In this document: piece by piece, positions 22,204-33,981 of the stretch | Position numbering within the stretch: the stretch's first letter is position 1 | Layout: every line of letters begins with the position of its first letter | NCBI GenBank assembly: GCA_022393335.1 | Contig: JAJEKB010020494.1 | Span: 610,906 to 674,905 of the forward strand | Origin: Macrotrachela quadricornifera | Taxonomy: Eukaryota > Rotifera > Eurotatoria > Philodinida > Philodinidae | Length of the DNA: 64,000 nucleotides | Reading direction: 5' to 3' | Translations under genes and position numbers: made by a program | Notes under the pieces: model-generated | Databases searched by the model: none | Told to the model about the DNA's origin: nothing | What the model saw: only the letters and a program-made list of their open reading frames with translations

Positions 22204-23869
22204 ATGATTTTATTCGAATTTTCTCAGAAACGAAGTTTCATCTTATTATGTATCATTGGAATATTTGGAATAATTACTTTTGTTCTTTCAGCAGTCATCC
22301 TTGGTACACTGAACCAACGATTTGTTTCAATATATTCAACAACAATAAAAAGTGTACCAAAGCTCAGATCAGTTTTAGCTGAAACAATTCGTATTGAAGA
22401 TCTAATGAATCACTTAAGGCAACTGCAACGCATTGCTGATGAATCTAACAGTACACGAGCAATCAATACACGTGGTTTCAATGAAACGGTCAACTATATT
22501 TATAATTATCTAACAGAAAAAGTTCCTAATCTGAAAGTGATGAAAGAAACATTTCAAGTGAGAAATTTTGCTCTTGACACAAACCCAATATTGCTCTCAT
22601 TAATTAACAATACGATAAGAAATTATACTTATTCGACAATACTTACCAGATCTGAATTTACCTATGTTATTTATTCAACTTCAACTAACTTTTCCGACTA
22701 TGTTCAACTTATTAATATTCCAAATAATGGTTGTGCATCAACTGAATGGCAAAATTCGTCAGGTCTCGTTGCATTAGTTAAAGGAGGAGGACAATGTACA
22801 TATGCTGAAAGGGGTATTCTTGCCGGAAAAAGTGGTGTCAAGGCTTTACTTTTCTATAATGATGGTCAAGCAAATACGAATCTTATCCCAACAATTGTAC
22901 GTCTTCGTATAACAAACCAACTACCTTCACTTTTTCTATCTTATGATGTTGGGCAATCACTAGCCAATGCTACTTTATTAACTACAGTCATGGTCAAACT
23001 TTTTATTCAAGTGAAAAATTTAGAGACATTTCCAGTAGATAATATTTGTGCTGATACAAAAACTGGTGATATAACTCAGACTATTGTCATAGGAAGTCAT
23101 ACCGATAGCGTTCCAACTGGACCAGGTATTAGCGATAATGGTTAGTAAGATCATTAACAAAAGGTTTTTATTATAAAAATATTGTTTAGGTAGTGGAACA
23201 GCAGCTAATCTTGTTTTAGCTACAAATCTAGCTCGTCTATATAAAACAACAAACTATACTCAATATAAATATCGTGTTCGTTTCTGTTGGTGGGCTGCAG
23301 AAGAGATCGGTCTAGTTGGATCGAGTTATCATGTTCAAAAGGCTCAAAATGCTACTGTAACAGGTGAACGTCATACAGATTATTTGATTAATCTCAATTT
23401 TGATATGGCAGCCTCACCTAATTTTATTTTCGGAATCTATGACGCAAAGACAGCACCGAATGGAACTCCTTCATCGGCACTTCCAGGTAGCAACAAAGTA
23501 ACAAACTTATATCGAGACTGGTTTATTGAACAGAATTTACCATGGGACTTTAGAGACTTTAATGGTCGTAGTGATTATGGTCCATTTTTAGCTGCCGGTA
23601 TTGCTGCTGGTGGTGTTGCGACAGGTTCAGATGCTATTAAAACAGCAGCTCAACGTGACAAGTATCGTCAATTAATCGGAAAAAATAACGCTGGCTTTGC
23701 TGGAGCACCTCTTGACCCATGTTATCATAAGGCATGTGATACTTTGGCAAATATCAATCAGTATGGATATGAAAAAATAGTTCAAGCAGCTGCATATGGA
23801 TTGGAATATCTTGGTCAACATCCGAATTTATTGCAATGGCTCTATCCCAATGGACGATCATCTATCTAA
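22204..23869 (+). CDS. M28-family zinc aminopeptidase with PA domain, two exons, 538 aa
   Basis: Exons 22204-23140 and 23190-23869 are separated by a 49-nt GT-AG intron; joining them restores DNGSGTA in frame. An N-terminal hydrophobic helix (about residues 13-38) is a signal anchor, giving a type II membrane or secreted peptidase. A protease-associated domain lies around 150-275 (GGGQCTYAERGILAGKSGVK). The peptidase core shows GSHTDS (H299, D301), D311 in GISDNG, E350-E351 in WWAAEEIGLVGSS, D384 in NFDM and H492 in DPCYHKACDT. All expected di-zinc ligands and the catalytic Asp and Glu are therefore present. It is likely an active Aminopeptidase Y/carboxypeptidase-Q-like enzyme; exact specificity is unknown. 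Confidence 0.92.
23141..23189 (+). other. 49-nt intron of the M28 peptidase gene
   Basis: Begins GTTAGTAAG and ends TTGTTTAG. Its removal joins AAT-G to GT-AGT in phase. This size is typical of the other short introns in the window. Confidence 0.92.
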
Positions 23870-26306
23870 CAGCTTCTTTCCATAAGAATAATAATTTATC
23901 GAAAATTTTGCATTATCAATAAATAAAATCACTTTTTTAAGGCTAGTCAAAAGTTGATCTTGATAATATAATTAGATGGCATATTTTAGTATGTTTTGAA
24001 TAACAGCTTATCTTAGAAAATTGTTTAAATTAAGAGGATAAGCAGCTAATTACAATCAATGCTATATGAAGTTTTATTACAGATTTTCGAGATCAAGCAA
24101 TCCAAATCGATGGCTGATTTCTCAAAAATTCTAACATTAATTTTTCTATAAGAAAAGATCTATTGCGTGAAAATAATTTTTATTTGTTCATTGATTTATT
24201 GAGCACCTTATAAGGTTAGAAAAAATAAAACGTATTGTGCTTTTCTACGACTATTCATCGTAAAAACAAATCAAAAACTATGAAATAAACCATCCTTTAT
24301 AAATTGTAGAGCTTTTCACACTGCATTGTGTGGTATATTTTGCTTTTTTTAATACACTGTATTAAGTAACGATAAAATGAAATGCAAGTGTTTCGTTTTT
24401 TCTTATGCAACATCCGTTACGAGCTAAATAGTACCAGATAGTTTTCAACAAAACCAGTTTTTATCGAAATTTTATTATTGTGATATTTGTTGAATAGTGA
24501 TCAAATAGCATAGGAAAATAGAGTGATAGATGCTGTATCTATTCATAAAAAAAGAAAACTTGTTCGAGCTGTCGATAAGAAAAAGAAGTACCTAAGCCAT
24601 TATTTTTAGTATGCCCTAAGTATATAGAAGAATAGACTAGAATCAGTTTCATGTTTTCTAGGACACTTATCAGGTAGTTTTAGATAGGGCTAATAGGTTT
24701 TCGTTTCCACCTATCAAGGTCATATATTTCTTACGATGATTCTTGAATAATAAATTAATATATTCATCTATTTTCTCGTAATAGACTTTCTTATTATTGT
24801 CGATTGCAACGCTCGTTGTGTTCAACATCATTTTTATAATTTTATGTTTGATTATCTCTATATATACTGATTATCTTGTTAACTAGTTTCCCTTAAAAAA
24901 TTCTCTTCTGCTTTGTCCTCCACAATAAAAGTCTCGTCCAAATTAGAATTCTAATTTCATCTGGACGAATTGTGAATTGAGCTATGACATATGGGATGGA
25001 ATCCATCCCTATCATCTAATGGGCATTTCCTAAGGATGTGTAATCCATTATTCTATATGTAAATTATAACTTATCATGAATAAACAAAAGTGTACACAGC
25101 TATATTCATCTCATCTTATCATCCAATGAATAATCTAAAGTTAGTTACCTAACAAGCTACATGCAGATAAACTTTTATTGAAATCTTTAATATTAATTGA
25201 ATATTTGGTCCATATTTGAGTTGTATCTTTTGTGTAATGATTCCTATACTTCTGCTTAAGAAGTGAGACGAATTCATCATGTTTCCCATTTCAATTCTTT
25301 AAGATTACTTTGTAAATTCTTTACTCTTAGTTTCTATAAAATTCGATGTAAGTCAATGCTATGTGATATGCTTTGTACTTTGTAGATTACCTTCAAAATG
25401 ATTATGTTTTCATCGTGAGTTTGGATTTTCAATAAACCATAAATATTTGATTAAACTATCTTCAAAAAGACTGATCTTTCATTATCTCAAAGATACATGA
25501 TTGGTTATAACTATTGAATACCAAAATTTCATACAAATTCCTCATGTTAAATAATCAAAAGTCAGTAGATTTCATAGAATTCCGATCGACATTTGAATTT
25601 ATCATAATTTTGCATAACAGGATGAGAAAAGTAGATTTGCAAACAGTAGACAAATGAATTTCAATCATACTTTGATACTTGTATAATCTTCCAAAAAATA
25701 CATTGCTTTTTATAAAAAAAAAGATTTATTTTTTACGCGTGATTATATCTATTATCAATCGTATCATTTTATGTCTTCCTATTGAAGAAGAAAATTGTCC
25801 TTTGATTTCTTCTTCAGAATTCGACAGAAATGTTCTTTTAGAAAAATAACTTGTCTTGATAAAATATATGAAAGACGTTAGTCTTAACATTATCAAATAA
25901 TTAACAACGGTTGAGTTACTAATTAACCAATAATATAGCTTCTTGATAACGGTATTTTTCCATCGTAGAAAAAACCTAAGATTATTGCAAGTGTCAGTTT
26001 TTTTGCACTTGCCGATTTAAGAAAAAAATGCCGAATACGTCAAGGACTCTTATGAAATCAATAATAATTGTCCTTGAGAAGTGTACCAATATAAGTTAGT
26101 ATAAAAATTTTAAGATTTTCATTCAATTCTAAAACCAGTCGACGTATGAAGAAGTTTTTTACATAGTAATTAAGTTATGGAGACAGATTCACACGATTTC
26201 GATAGCTTTTGCTGCTAAAAAATTCATGGTGAAAATCTTGATTATCATTGAATAAGAATGACTTGATTAATGCATTATAAAGTTATTTTGATATAATTGT
26301 GTCGAT
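23870..26306. other. intergenic region between convergent genes
   Basis: About 2.4 kb between the 3' ends of the M28 and RBR genes. I see no coding frame. A strong small palindrome lies at 24934-24968. Confidence 0.5.
24934..24968. repeat. short palindrome with outer inverted arms
   Basis: A perfect 16-nt palindrome (AATTAGAATTCTAATT) is flanked by TCGTCCA on the left and TGGACGA on the right, offset by five bases. It could form a hairpin; function unknown. Confidence 0.6.
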
Positions 26307-27125
26307 TTAAGATCGTTGATGCCTTCGAAATTTCAACAGACGAACAGGTGACACAAGTTTTCCGACTGGATGATGTCTACAACTAATTTTATGTCCAACA
26401 CGTGGTAAACTCTTATATAGATTATAATTCACTAGACAATCCCAACAGAATTGATATCCACATTTTTTACAAGTTATGTGATCACAGCCACCATTCTTCT
26501 CAATATTGCTCTGACAACCTGGACATTTTTTGGAATGGTGTTTTACCCATCTGCGTGTTCTTGTATCGGTAGATGGATATAATCGATCATATTCATCACA
26601 GGTCATACCTTCATGCCACTTTCGATGATGAAAGGTACAAGTTTTTTTCTGACAAATAATGCAAGTCATTTTTATGTTTTGAGTTGGTCCTCTGTTCTCA
26701 TATTGACCAGAACCACATCCATGAGCACACCAAAAAAAGTGATCTTCACTTTCGAGCAATTGTCTAGTCAAATAAGCATCGTATTTTTTCAATAAAACAT
26801 TATCTTTATTGATGAGGAGTACTTGACAAATTTCGTCTGAATTCCACTGCGTTTCACACTCTATTTCAGGACAGAATATCTGGCTACCGATGTTACTATC
26901 AAGAATAACCTTGATACTGGAGTATGTGCATGAATTGCAAATATATCGATGAATATGTTGACATCTAATACTGCATATTGGATAAAAATCTTGTTCAGAA
27001 TATTTGTTTAAACACACAGCACATTCACGTGTTGGTATAGAAATCTTACTACAATTGAAAATATTCAAATATAAAAACAAAAATTTTTTGAATGTTGAAT
27101 AGCTATTAATGGCGGCCTTAAGCAA
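26307..27125 (-). CDS. RBR-type (RING-IBR-RING) E3 ubiquitin ligase, 272 aa
   Basis: Transfers ubiquitin from an E2 to substrate through a catalytic Cys. RING1 spans about 35-90 (CAVC at 35-38, CSIRCQHIHRYIC, then CPEIEC). The IBR runs from about 110-180 (WCAHGCGSG, CIICQKKTC, H-x4-C). RING2 is at about 201-230 with CPGCQSNIEKNGGCDHITC and CGYQFCWDC. The catalytic Cys is C214 in GGCDH. The protein is a minimal RBR: only about 34 residues precede RING1, and a short basic tail follows. That N-terminal part (STFKKFLFLYLNIFN) is hydrophobic and may instead be intronic, so the true start could lie upstream in an unseen exon. The substrate is unknown. Confidence 0.9.
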   Translation of the reverse strand: MLKAAINSYSTFKKFLFLYLNIFNCSKISIPTRECAVCLNKYSEQDFYPICSIRCQHIHRYICNSCTYSSIKVILDSNIGSQIFCPEIECETQWNSDEICQVLLINKDNVLLKKYDAYLTRQLLESEDHFFWCAHGCGSGQYENRGPTQNIKMTCIICQKKTCTFHHRKWHEGMTCDEYDRLYPSTDTRTRRWVKHHSKKCPGCQSNIEKNGGCDHITCKKCGYQFCWDCLVNYNLYKSLPRVGHKISCRHHPVGKLVSPVRLLKFRRHQRS

Positions 27126-28178
27126 AAATATTTTATAACATATCCAGTTACTGATGCTTGAAAAATGTTAATTTTATATTTGACCAATCAGTTTTGGCCC
27201 AAGTAGGTCAATTATCGTTCACCTCTTTTCTATAAAGTCTCTTCTATCATACTATGATTTTAATAGAGAAATTCTTTGCATATAAAGTATTCATTAAAAA
27301 TTTCGATAAACATAAACATTTGTATTTGTTAATGAATGATCGCAAAACAATAACTAGATTATTTCGTCAAACTCACTTTTTTTGGACAATTGCCTTGGTT
27401 TTATACGGCGTATTTAGATTAGGTTCCGTCTTATTCTATAAAATATTGACTTAGATATATCACAAAAAAATCGATTAAAATTATACATGCTGATTGTTAT
27501 CGTAATTCCATTGATAAAATTCATTAGATTTTGATGAATGATAGTTGCTAGAATCACGTTCATGCATAACGGGAGTATAAGTCTGATATTCATCATCTAT
27601 GATAAAAATAAATGAATTCAAATTTTTCTTTTGTTAATTGTTTTCTATGATATATTTATTGTGTATAGTTGAATAAGCACGTATTAATAATACTGTTTTC
27701 TTTATACTCTGTTACCTAGATTATAAAGTTCTTTAGTATTAAATCGAATTCAAATTTGATACATATGATAGCTAAATCATCACTTATAGAAGGAACGATG
27801 TAAAAACCAGAAAGAACAAATATTTAGGTTTGAATGGTTGACACAAGAGAAAAATGAGTAAACTCACAAAGCATCAAACTTTGTAATCTCATTGTGAAAA
27901 TTCTTTATTTTTCTCAGTTAGTCTCGATACTGACAATCAGATATCTATGATAATAAGCTTTTCATGTCTATTTGTATCTACAGCAGCCATTCTTCGTCAT
28001 ACTGTTGATGGTAAAACTTCGTGTTGTCTAAGCTCTACTTGAATCAAAATATGATTTCATCGAGAATTTATTTCTCAATAACTTCTAAAGGTATTGAGAC
28101 TATTTTGCATGTAATTTACAGATTTTTCTCCAGACGAAAGAAAAAAACATCTGATTACTATTAGAATAATCCTCAGTT
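27126..28178. other. intergenic region, nothing recognised
   Basis: Short AT-rich frames only. No repeat or RNA gene that I can support. Confidence 0.5.
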
Positions 28179-28891
28179 TTACAACATGTTGAAATTGATA
28201 GATTTTTTATCAGTTAATCTATTGAACATCTTTAAACCTGCGAGAAATTTTGTTAATAAGAAATTAAATACATTTTCTGGATATCGAATGGAATTAAAGT
28301 GTGACAGGTAAACTCATACATTTTAGATTTTTCCAATAGATTAACGAAAATGAATATTTCTTAAAATTTTGTTCAGTGATTATAACTGATTTACTCACCA
28401 CTTGTTTGCGTTTTCGCATCTATTGTACTGGATAGTTGTTTTGGAACATCTAAACATGAAAATAAAATTATTGTTGATTTTAACTTTTTTTTTCTTACGA
28501 CGGAACGATGATGTCTGAATATGATATTGTATTCTATTTTTACTTCTCTTCACTGATTGTCGATGATATGTGTCTTCACTTTGTTTTGTACGATCTTCAA
28601 TTAAAAATGAATTCTATTTTATTTCAAGTTTCCAATGAAAAAAAAACCTGTTTTAACATTTGAACTTTTCAGTGATCCGATATTAGTTGAAAGTTGATCA
28701 TTTTCATAATTCTTTTTAGATTCCACATTGACTGCATGCGGCTGTGCAGTACGAATATAATCTTGTTCAACAAGATTGAGTATATATTGAACAGTATTTT
28801 CCTCTATATTATCGGAATCAATATATATTATTTGTGTGTATTTTCCTTGATCATATGCTTGTTTCTCTGGTGAAATGGCATATTTGAACAT
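28179..28891 (-). CDS. Four-exon gene of unknown function, 149 aa
   Basis: Exons, in transcript order: 28891-28648, 28594-28499, 28449-28399 and 28237-28179. All introns are GT-AG, all are in phase 1, and the lengths (244, 96, 51 and 59 nt) sum to exactly 150 codons with a terminal TAA. The donors after exons 2 and 3 (GTAAG, GTGAGT) are strong; the last acceptor (CTCGCAG) is good but its 161-nt intron is less certain. The N-terminal part is acidic and structured-looking (ISPEKQAYDQGKYTQIIYID, then a helix with YILNLVEQDYI). The rest is polar, Ser/Lys/Gln-rich and probably disordered. There is no signal peptide. I recognise no family. Confidence 0.6.
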
Positions 28892-30383
28892 TTTCTGTGT
28901 AGTACAACTTAATAATTAAAAAAATTGCTTGTTAGTTGTTTTTCAAGAAAATTAATTTTCTACATAGAAATAGATATTTGGTTCTCCATCCTTTCTTTCT
29001 CTCCCAGATTCACTCTAACAGTATATAGTAATTCAAAAAACTACTACGTATATTACTTAAATTCTTCATGTACAATATAAAAAGAACTCCTTGGTGCACA
29101 AAGTTCAGTTTTAATCGATTTATTTTCATTTAAGAAAAAGAGTCACAAGTGTTTGTTGAATCATTTTTTGACAAGAGTATGATGGACAACTGTATTTTTC
29201 ACTACTAGAAAACAATGATGAAGATGCATCGAATCATATATTACAAACTTTACTCAATTTTCTTAAGAGTTCATAATGAAGCTTTTAGAAAACTGATATA
29301 TAGTATCTCCCTTTCTTTTCACTGATAGTATCTATTCGGTATTTTGAGAAAAACGGAAGAAAAATTGGCTTTTTCGATGTTCTCCTCAGCACCATTGTAA
29401 AATAGCTATATATGGAGTGATGGAATAAGGAGAATCTGAATTATGAAAGAGCCTACATATGATAACCAGAAACATTCCAAGAATAGCTAAAGATCGAAGA
29501 ATCATCGTAGAGAAATCAAGTGAAAAAACCAAAAATATCATATATGACAAGAAAGATAAAAAAAAACTAGACGTAAGTGACATCATCGAAAGAATGGTAG
29601 CAATGAGAAATAAAATCAATACGTATCATCATGAAAAAGAATCGTATGGTTGCACTGAATTACATGCAAGTTATAATAATATTTATGACTTTTTATTTTG
29701 CCAATCGACCTAAATTGCTCAACATTTTTGAAAAAGATTCAATGACAATTGTCGAGTGACATAGAAGAAATTAATCATTCTATGTGATACAATGTATTAT
29801 TATCTTTTTTCAATAGTGAAAACTACATAGCTCTCGATCTTATTTTTTTTTCAAAAAATCCAGCTCTGTTTTGAAATAAACAATACTACCTATTAGATTT
29901 CTTCCAACTAATGTATGATGATCAGAATGATTTATAATATTTACAGAAGTTGATAATTTTTATATTTGTTACGTATAATTTATGTATTATCACGAATGTG
30001 TTTATGGTTGGAAAGAAAAAAAATGATTTTTAATGACTATGATATAAATACGTATAAGAATCAAACTTACACAGGAAAGACAAAATCAACCAAGCATTAC
30101 TTTAGTAGGCTTCAGGTTTTACTAGTATATATAATTTTATCAAATATTCATGTTTCATATTGACGGACGACCCATTTTCTATGAGTCATATAGTTACCCA
30201 TGGGAAAAAGGAAGTGTCAGAAAAATATTATTTTATCATGAAGAAATAAAATCATATTTTTTAATTTATTCACAATATATAACATCTATATAAGTTCAAG
30301 ATATATTTCTCGAAACAGAGAGCATAGAAGACGTTAAATAATGTAAATAACTATGAATACATTAGAGTATGAATAATTGTAGT
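28892..30383. other. intergenic region, nothing firmly recognised
   Basis: Contains a short plus-strand frame (29459-29713) rich in Lys/Ile/Glu. It lacks splice context and I do not call it. Otherwise AT-rich DNA. Confidence 0.45.
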
Positions 30384-31350
30384 AATATAAAGGGTATTTC
30401 ATAAGTAACGGCCCCGTTTTTATTTTTGGTCCATCTTTGTTGTATTGAAAGGGATGCAGATAGCGATCATATATTTTTGAAGAGCAGCTTCTAAGCTATC
30501 ATTCAGGAAGGATTGGAATGGATTTGTATTAGTCCTAAAGAAAGACTGCGACGATGCAGTTTTTGAAAAAAATGGATCAAATTTCGATTTTTATATTCTA
30601 GGTTATAAATTCACTTTAAAAATAAAAAAACGACATGTTCATCTAGTTTAGCATTAACATCAGTAGTAACGATAAGAAAAATAATCAGATGATGGAGAAA
30701 AAAAATCAATAATTCTCTTTTCGAATTCTTCTACCTTGATATTTTATTATTGCTTGTAATCTCTTTGAGATACTTAACATCATTTCAGCACACAAGTTAA
30801 TATCGAAATTCTTTCACATGAAAGGAATGAATGTTAATGTTTTTTCTTACATGATTTAATACTACAATAACAGAATGACCGAAAGCTGACACTTATAGTC
30901 ATACACATTGAACGTTGTTTTTTCCAATCGTAATTAGGTTTTATCTAAAAATGATGTTAAGTATCTCGAAGAGATTACAAGCAATAATAAAATATCAAGG
31001 TAGAAGAATTCGAAAAGAGAATTATTGATTTTTTTTCTCCATCATCTGATTATTTTTCTTATCGTTACTACTGATGTTAATGCTAAACTAGATGAACATG
31101 TCGTTTTTTTATTTTTAAAGTGAATTTATAACCTAGAATATAAAAATCGAAATTTGATCCATTTTTTTCAAAAACTGCATCGTCGCAGTCTTTCTTTAGG
31201 ACTAATACAAATCCATTCCAATCCTTCCTGAATGATAGCTTAGAAGCTGCTCTTCAAAAATATATGATCGCTATCTGCATCCCTTTCAATACAACAAAGA
31301 TGGACCAAAAATAAAAACGGGGCCGTTACTTATGAAACATCCGTTATATT
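30384..31350. mobile_element. Palindromic non-autonomous TIR transposon, ~390-nt arms
   Basis: Arm 30384-30772 is the near-perfect reverse complement of 30960-31350. The terminal sequence TTTCATAAGTAACGGCCCCG occurs at both ends, next to AATATA/TATATT. TA-rich flanks are compatible with a TA target duplication as in Tc1/mariner elements. There is no coding capacity. The ~190-nt centre is unpaired. The arms differ at only a few positions, so insertion or arm homogenisation is recent compared with the other palindromes here. Confidence 0.88.
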
Positions 31351-32378
31351 GCTGCAGCATACCAAATTAGATATTCGATAGATGTTTCTCAGTTCTTTAA
31401 ATCTTTACTATTTTATCTAATTATTTTAAGGGAAGAAAAGGTCAGCTGATTATATCAGAATACAAATCATCAAGAAAATTTATATTGAAATTGTTATAAT
31501 AATCCATATGAAAAAACCAGTATTGACATAATTCGTGTCAAATGAAAGAAAAATCTGCTTCCTGTAAATTACAGGTTGTTTATAATTAATCAATTATGAA
31601 TTGTTTTTGTGATAGAAATATACTGAAAATTTCCAATTCCAGTAGCGAAAATGATCTGCTACCTCACGAGATTTAATTATCTATGATATAGACACTATCT
31701 GCTAGAATTAGGAACATTAATTGTATATTTTTTCTTTGCGATTCATCAATTCTTTTTGATTATTGTCCGTGTCCGATAAAATAAATTTCTCAAGAAATTG
31801 TCACTATGACGTCCAAATAAGTACCTTTATAAGATTGTTGTTTAAAATAGAAAAAGCAAAAACAAATGAATAAGAGTTTCTTTTACTCGTCTATACATGC
31901 TTCTTTTTCTCTCGCATTATAAATCATTCCAATTTGCTTTCGTACGTCTTTTTTTTATTCATCCTGTTCTTCAGCAAATTTTTGATTAAGATCGATTCCC
32001 TTGAAAGTAACACTGTAAATGTAAATCGTAGAAGGTAAAAAGAAATTGCATACGTGTTTTTATAATCTGACATCTATTGCTTCTACTTATATTGTATCGT
32101 TGCAATCAATTATATTATTCACTTCTCTTTTCGTACTTTTACATTGGCAAATATTCATATACGATTATTGATTTTCTTTTTTCTTTCTCAATCGATGTCA
32201 TCAGTATACCTGTAAACATCAATCATTAAGTAAGACAAATACCAAAAACAAAAACACATAGTAAATGTCCCAAGTCACCTCGTTGCAACTTCAGATATTG
32301 ATTATTCGTTCAGTTTGACATTGTTATTTTAGATAATTACTTTTCTTATCGTAGATATAATTTGTGTTCACTAAAACT
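31351..32378. other. intergenic region, nothing recognised
   Basis: AT-rich. Presumed promoter and 5' UTR of the calcium sensor gene lie at its right end. Confidence 0.45.
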
Positions 32379-33485
32379 ATGGGAAACCAAACATCCAACC
32401 CGAATGAACCGTCGAAAGAACTTCTTGATGAAGGTTTGTTATTCTACTATTTAATTGTTATGGTTAATGTAACAAAACTGTTTTATTATTAGAAATTGCT
32501 GCCCTAAAAGAGAGTTCTCATCATAGTGAAGAAAGTAAGCAGATTTGCAATATATTGTCCCCTGAAAATTTTTGTTATCTTCTTTAGGAATACGAGAGTT
32601 ATATGAAGTAACCAATGAAGCATTTTTAGAAGACTTCGCTTTCAGTAAAATGTTACTTGTTTCTTTGTAGGAGTTCAAACGCCTGTGTCCATCGGGCAAG
32701 ATACAAAAAAATGGCTATCTTAATTATTACAAGCAACATGCAGGACCTAACAACAAATCTTATGAGCTTATAGAGTATTTCAATTTACTTTTTCTATACT
32801 TTATCATAATCGTTTATACTATCCTAGACGTCTTTTTCATATATTTGATAAAAATCGTGATGGTATGATGGATTTTACTGAATTTGTCTTAAGTGATGCT
32901 ATCATAAAGCAGAATGATCGCAATAGAATATTGGAAATATCGTTCGCATTGTAAGTTTTCTTTCGAATGTCTCTACATGATAAGGAAAGTAAAGAAAAAT
33001 GAGATGAAAATAAATAAAGCCATCAAAGTACAAAGTAAAGCAACGAGAGAGAAACTTCGGACACAATACAAATGTTTTCTTATTATGAGAGCTTTATTTT
33101 TAGAGTGGATAAGTCAAACAGTGGTTATATTAGTTATAGCGACGTGGTAAATTACGGAAAAATAATAGTAAGACTTTTCTTTTTTTTTCGTTTCTTGTTT
33201 ATTATGCTAAATAAAATATTATTCTATTTATTCAAGGAAGCATTACGAAATGCTGACGATGAAGATGCAGATAAGAATTCAAAAGAGTTTGCGTCATTTG
33301 TGTTTCAGAAACTGGGTTTAAAGGAAGGAGAAAAAATAAGCAAACAACAATTTATAGAAGGGTATTTGCTAATATTTGATTTTTTTTTCTTATTAATCAT
33401 CTTTTTCAGATGCAAAAATAGTGAACATCTTGCTGCATGGTTTGGAAATATATGGCTTCTTTTTGATTTCATGAAAGATGATTAA
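32379..33485 (+). CDS. Neuronal-calcium-sensor-like EF-hand protein, eight exons, 202 aa
   Basis: Exons: 32379-32433, 32493-32534, 32588-32607, 32671-32774, 32828-32950, 33104-33167, 33237-33361, 33410-33485 (sum 609 nt). All junctions are GT-AG and in frame. The product starts MGNQTSN, an N-myristoylation signal. It has the NCS signature ELYEEFKRLCPSGKI (residues 36-50) in the degenerate first EF-hand. EF2 is canonical (DKNRDGMMDFTE, 81-92), and EF3 is DKSNSGYISYSD (117-128) with Asp instead of Glu at position 12. The fourth hand is degenerate, and the tail has ISKQQFIEG. It probably acts as a Ca2+-myristoyl switch at membranes. The exon 5-6 junction leaves EF3's entering helix two residues short, so that splice site is the least certain. 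Confidence 0.82.
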
Positions 33486-33689
33486 AACTCTCTTTATCGA
33501 ATATTATATATAGCAACCATACATAGATTATTATAATCTTTTACTTTTTTTACGTTTTACAATAAATCGCATTCAGTATTGAATTGGCAATCAGTCTTTA
33601 TATGCATTCTTTTCTATTCATCATACTTATAATCGATATGTGATCGATTTTTATTTAATTTCAAAATCAAATTTTTATCTTTTTTGTCG

Positions 33690-33981
33690 AGTAATGAATC
33701 CTGAAAATATTATTTCATTAACCCTTTCGAATGATGAACGAACACTTAGTCAAATAGGTTTGTTTAGATCATTAATTCATCTTCGACAATTTAGTCAACT
33801 TCGTTCATTAACCCTTGTTCAAATTATTGAAAATCAAATAAACTTTATTTTACAACATATAAATCTCAAAACGCTCATCTCATTGTCATGCCATATTAGT
33901 AAACATGGTTTTAGACACGAAAAACTAAACCGAACATTTCTTCCATCAACTATCACTCAGGCAAATCATTGCAAATTATAA
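33690..33981 (+). pseudogene. Fragment of a bdelloid F-box/LRR-like family protein
   Basis: About 95 residues (from VMNPENIISLTLS through QLRSLTLVQI to the stop) resemble the first leucine-rich segments of a large F-box/LRR-like family that I associate with bdelloid genomes. There is no F-box, no proper start codon upstream and no continuation after 33981. It is therefore a gene fragment lying directly downstream of the calcium sensor gene. Family attribution is from pattern memory. Confidence 0.45.

Noticed and set aside
29459..29713. 84-codon Lys/Ile-rich frame
   Set aside because: Low complexity, no splice context or homology; overlapped by an equally long antisense frame.
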